Below are positions 20,246 through 22,632 of a stretch of DNA of 22,632 nt, in pieces (positions within the stretch are counted from its first letter, which is position 1; the number at the start of each line of letters is the position of its first letter). This stretch comes from an uncultured Coriobacteriaceae bacterium. Its GTDB lineage: Bacteria; Actinomycetota; Coriobacteriia; Coriobacteriales; Eggerthellaceae. The translations under genes and the position numbers were made by a program. Location: contig USAB01000025.1 of NCBI GenBank assembly GCA_900552585.1, forward strand, positions 1 to 22,632, given 5' to 3'. The notes under the pieces were generated by a model. The model was given only the letters and a program-made list of their open reading frames with translations. It did not search any database and was not told where the DNA came from.

Positions 20246-21367
20246 TCACCCTTCGCCATCAAGCGATGCCGCACGTGCCTCCAGATGCTCTTGCACAAGC
20301 GCGGTATCGATATCGGTCATTTCGAATACGCCGGCGTTTACCGGCAGCGCCAGACGCAGGAACCCGTCCGAGCTTCCCGCTTCCACGGCCATAGCGTCCA
20401 CCAGATCAACGGGCGCCGGCAGACCGGGGACCACATCCAGCCCCAGCTGCGCAAACAGGTCGTCCTGCCCGGCCATGAGCTCAAGTGGCGTGATGCCCAA
20501 CGCCACGCCCAGACGCGCTTCCACGCGCATGCCGTCTGCCAAAAGCCGGCCGCGCATGCCCGGCTGCGCATAGCCGCAGGCAGCTGCAGCGGCGACAAGC
20601 GATTCCCCGTAGCGGAAGCCGGAATTCGCAGCAGCGCGCGGCAGCACGGCCGGAACCTGCGCCAGGGCATCGGCCCGGGCAATGTTCGCCAAAGCGAATG
20701 TGGCCACCAGCGATTCCTCGTCGCCGGAAAGCACGCCGGGAACGGTATCCGACAGCTGAAAGAACTCGTCCCCGTTTCCCATCAGCGATGCGCGCACGGC
20801 CTCCGCATACCCGGCCTCGGCATCTTCCCTGCTCTGGGATTCCAGCGTGTCGAAGGAAAGGCACGCAAACGACGGCTGCGGGACGGCCGTTGCCGCCGCC
20901 GGTGCCTGCGGAACGTCCACCGCTGCGGTGGGAAGCGTTGCGGTGCAGACCATGGCCTCCGCCGTCGTGGGCACCAGCGCACAGGGCATGCCGCCGCGAT
21001 ACCCCGCCGCCGCGTACAGTCCGATGGTGCAGACAGAGCGTCCGCCGAGCGCGACGAGCACGGTATCGGGCGCTATGCCGCTCTGTGCGAACGCGCTCCA
21101 CAGCTCCTCGGCGCAAGCAAGCGAACAGGCATCGCGCCCGGCGGGAACCGTGATGTCCAGCGCGCGGAGCCCCGCCTGCGTCAGCGCCGTCTTCACGGAC
21201 GGACGGTACAGCGCGCCGGCCTCCTGATCGGATACGAGAATGGCCCGCGCGGCCTGCGGATGAAGCCGGGACACATCGCGGCCCACGGACGGCAGCAAGT
21301 GCGCGCCGATGCGGACCGTGCAATCCGGACGACCCGAAAGCTCTATGACTACTCGTGCAGCGGGCAT
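20246..21367 (-). CDS. 3-dehydroquinate synthase (AroB) homologue lacking catalytic residues
   Basis: AroB normally turns DAHP into 3-dehydroquinate with NAD and a zinc ion. The fold and length match (373 residues): DTVLVALGG at 101-109, YRGGMPCALVPTT at 123-135, AEA at 188-190, and a C-terminal GFLRLALPVNAG at 335-346. Aligned by eye with E. coli AroB, most active-site positions are changed. The NAD loop GGGVVGD reads GGRSVCT, and DSSVGGKT reads CTATLPTA, losing the Asp and Lys. GHTFGHAIE reads GFRYGESLV, losing both His; HGE reads RGR; and the DKK motif is absent. The zinc-ligand Glu (Glu189), one Arg (Arg244) and the Asn (Asn248) remain. The frame is open and full length, with GAAGG before the ATG and a 19-bp overlap with aroK, so it looks maintained. 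It is probably an inactive or repurposed homologue; true AroB activity is doubtful. Confidence 0.75.
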   Translation of the reverse strand: MPAARVVIELSGRPDCTVRIGAHLLPSVGRDVSRLHPQAARAILVSDQEAGALYRPSVKTALTQAGLRALDITVPAGRDACSLACAEELWSAFAQSGIAPDTVLVALGGRSVCTIGLYAAAGYRGGMPCALVPTTAEAMVCTATLPTAAVDVPQAPAAATAVPQPSFACLSFDTLESQSREDAEAGYAEAVRASLMGNGDEFFQLSDTVPGVLSGDEESLVATFALANIARADALAQVPAVLPRAAANSGFRYGESLVAAAAACGYAQPGMRGRLLADGMRVEARLGVALGITPLELMAGQDDLFAQLGLDVVPGLPAPVDLVDAMAVEAGSSDGFLRLALPVNAGVFEMTDIDTALVQEHLEARAASLDGEG

Positions 21368-21963
21368 AGTACCTTCGCTTGGAGCAGGATGTCCTGGACC
21401 TCGTTCGCAATCTGCCACACGGATTTCCGGCTGGTGGTGACCCAGGCATCGGCAACTTCCAGATACAGTGGCTTGCGCTCTTCGTTCGTGCGCCGCGCCA
21501 CCTCGATGTTCTTGAACATGGGGCGCGACGAGGCATCGCCGATCCGCTCGGCAGCTTCATCGGCGCTCACCTGCAGGTAGATGACGAACCCGGCATCCTT
21601 GAGGATCTCGCGGTTCTCCTCGCGCTTCACCACGCCGCCGCCGCACGAAAGGATCATGGGCTCGCCATACGCGAACTGGCGCAGCACCTCCGTCTCCAAA
21701 TCGCGGAAGCCCTCTTCGCCCTTCTCGGCGAAGATCTGCGCGCACGTCATGCCCTCGCGACGCTCCAGATAAACATCAAGGTCGATGCACGTCATGCGGG
21801 TCAGGCGGGCAACGCGCCGCGCAACCGTGGTCTTGCCGGCGCCCATGAAGCCGACGAACAGCACCGGGCAGCGCAGCTCGAACAGCGAAGCGCCCGTAGG
21901 TTCGTAGCCCCGATTGCCGGAGGCATCGGAGATATTTTCCAGAATATTGTCGTTCTCTCCCAT
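21349..21963 (-). CDS. aroK: Shikimate kinase
   Basis: Phosphorylates shikimate at the 3-hydroxyl with ATP, the fifth step of the shikimate pathway. The 204-residue protein has a roughly 30-residue N-terminal extension, then the P-loop GFMGAGKTT and IDLD with the shikimate-binding Asp. FRDLE carries the binding Arg, CGGGVV the Gly-rich shikimate site, RPM the lid Arg, and ERKPLYLEVAD the last binding Arg. All key residues are present, in contrast to the AroB homologue next to it. The start at 21963 (MGENDN) is preferred, with AGGGG upstream; an earlier in-frame ATG at 22014 lies inside aroC and has no ribosome site. It begins 10 bp after the aroC stop. Confidence 0.93.
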   Translation of the reverse strand: MGENDNILENISDASGNRGYEPTGASLFELRCPVLFVGFMGAGKTTVARRVARLTRMTCIDLDVYLERREGMTCAQIFAEKGEEGFRDLETEVLRQFAYGEPMILSCGGGVVKREENREILKDAGFVIYLQVSADEAAERIGDASSRPMFKNIEVARRTNEERKPLYLEVADAWVTTSRKSVWQIANEVQDILLQAKVLCPLHE

Positions 21964-21973
21964 GTGAGGACCC

Positions 21974-22632
21974 CTATCGGGACATAACCTGCAGTCGTTT
22001 CTTGTAAGCAGCAAGCGCCGCTTGGATGTCTGTCATATTATCGCAGCCGAACATGCGCAGATAGGCATTCGCCAAAACGAACGCCACCTCTGCCTCGGCC
22101 ACGACGGCGGCGGCGGGCACAGCGCAAACGTCGCTGCGTTCCTTGGACGCCAGCGCAGGCTCCATCGTGTCCAGATTCACGGTCTCCAACGGCGACAGCA
22201 GCGTGGGGATGGGCTTCATGCACGCCGTGATGATAAGCGGCATGCCGTTCGTCATACCGCCCTCCAGGCCGCCGGCGTTGTTACTGGCGCGCGTGAACCC
22301 GCTCTTCCCCAGCTTGATGGGGTCATGCACCTTGCTTCCCGGACGGCGCCCGGCCTCGAAGCCGATGCCGAACTCCACGCCCTTCATGGCGGGGATGGTG
22401 AAGATTGCAGCTCCGAGCTGCGACGTCAGGCGCTTCGGGCCGGCCGTGTAATCGCCCAGTCCGGGCACCAAGCCCGTGGCAACGACGCGGAAATACCCGC
22501 CCAGGCTCTCACCCTGACGCTTCGCTTCCTTGATGGCCGCGATCATGTCCTTGCTTGCCTGCTCGTCTGGGCAGCGGACCTCGCTTGTCTCGATTTGGAT
22601 GGGGGTATAGGCGGGAGCGGCCGCCATGGGAT
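21974..22632 (-). CDS. aroC: Chorismate synthase, C-terminal part (cut by the window edge)
   Basis: Last enzyme of the shikimate pathway, converting EPSP to chorismate with reduced FMN. About 219 C-terminal residues are visible; a full protein is about 360-390, so the start lies beyond the right edge, and the ATG at 22627 is internal. Visible family motifs are SEVRCPDEQASKDMIAAI, GDSLGG-like GESLGG, GVEFGIGFEAGRRPGS, NNAGGLEGGMTNGMP, and SDVCAVPAAAVVAEAEVAF near the end. It is upstream of aroK and probably the first visible gene of the aro operon. Confidence 0.94.
   Translation of the reverse strand, partial: PMAAAPAYTPIQIETSEVRCPDEQASKDMIAAIKEAKRQGESLGGYFRVVATGLVPGLGDYTAGPKRLTSQLGAAIFTIPAMKGVEFGIGFEAGRRPGSKVHDPIKLGKSGFTRASNNAGGLEGGMTNGMPLIITACMKPIPTLLSPLETVNLDTMEPALASKERSDVCAVPAAAVVAEAEVAFVLANAYLRMFGCDNMTDIQAALAAYKKRLQVMSR

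Noticed and set aside
19535..21580. A 681-codon plus-strand open frame over the alarmone synthetase, aroB-like and aroK genes
   Set aside because: Antisense shadow in G+C-rich DNA without a ribosome site or recognisable domains. I considered whether it, and not the AroB homologue, is the real gene. The AroB alignment, ribosome site and operon spacing favour the minus strand.
1..22632. CRISPR arrays, insertion sequences, prophage or integrase genes
   Set aside because: No regularly spaced repeats, transposase-like proteins or attachment-type direct repeats at the tRNA genes were seen. The window looks like core chromosome.

Overview
The window looks like a piece of an actinobacterial chromosome, most likely from the class Coriobacteriia. 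This is inferred from a twin-arginine NlpC/P60 hydrolase, a type Ic actinobacterial aspartate aminotransferase, a zinc-type S14, an adenylate kinase with a four-cysteine lid, a DUF4013 membrane protein, and a Tyr-Thr-Met tRNA run. I could not run a search to confirm the lineage. Almost everything lies on the minus strand; only the NlpC/P60 gene and the aminotransferase gene are on the plus strand.

Left part (1-8.4 kb). A minus-strand tRNA operon (Tyr, Thr, Met) runs off the left edge and has a near-consensus promoter. About 0.6 kb without a convincing gene follows. Then come a secreted NlpC/P60 peptidoglycan hydrolase (+), a PutP-type sodium/proline symporter (-), an aspartate aminotransferase (+), and a minus-strand pair made of a large polytopic membrane protein and a solitary Vsr mismatch endonuclease.

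Middle (8.4-18.2 kb). This is a ribosomal-protein block on the minus strand, read right to left: rplB-rpsS-rplV-rpsC-rplP-rpmC-rpsQ-rplN-rplX-rplE-rpsZ-rpsH-rplF-rplR-rpsE-rpmD-rplO-secY, then a strong terminator, then adk. Gene order inside is canonical, but the block is cut at both ends. The usual rpsJ-rplC-rplD-rplW genes are not upstream of rplB, and map-infA-rpmJ-rpsM-rpsK-rpsD-rpoA-rplQ are not downstream of adk. A promoter with a perfect TATAAT box sits just upstream of rplB. Two strong internal hairpins, each followed by a possible promoter and a structured leader, divide the block before rplE and before rplO.

Right part (18.4-22.6 kb). All minus strand, in transcription order: aroC (cut by the right edge), aroK, an aroB homologue that has lost nearly all recognisable catalytic and zinc-binding residues, a small alarmone synthetase, and a DUF4013 membrane protein with its own promoter.

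The most interesting observations are the AroB-like apparent pseudoenzyme in an otherwise normal aro operon, the isolated rplB-to-secY block, the two intra-operon hairpin/leader regions, the orphan Vsr coupled to a membrane protein gene, and a possible leaderless promoter squeezed between a terminator and a start codon.
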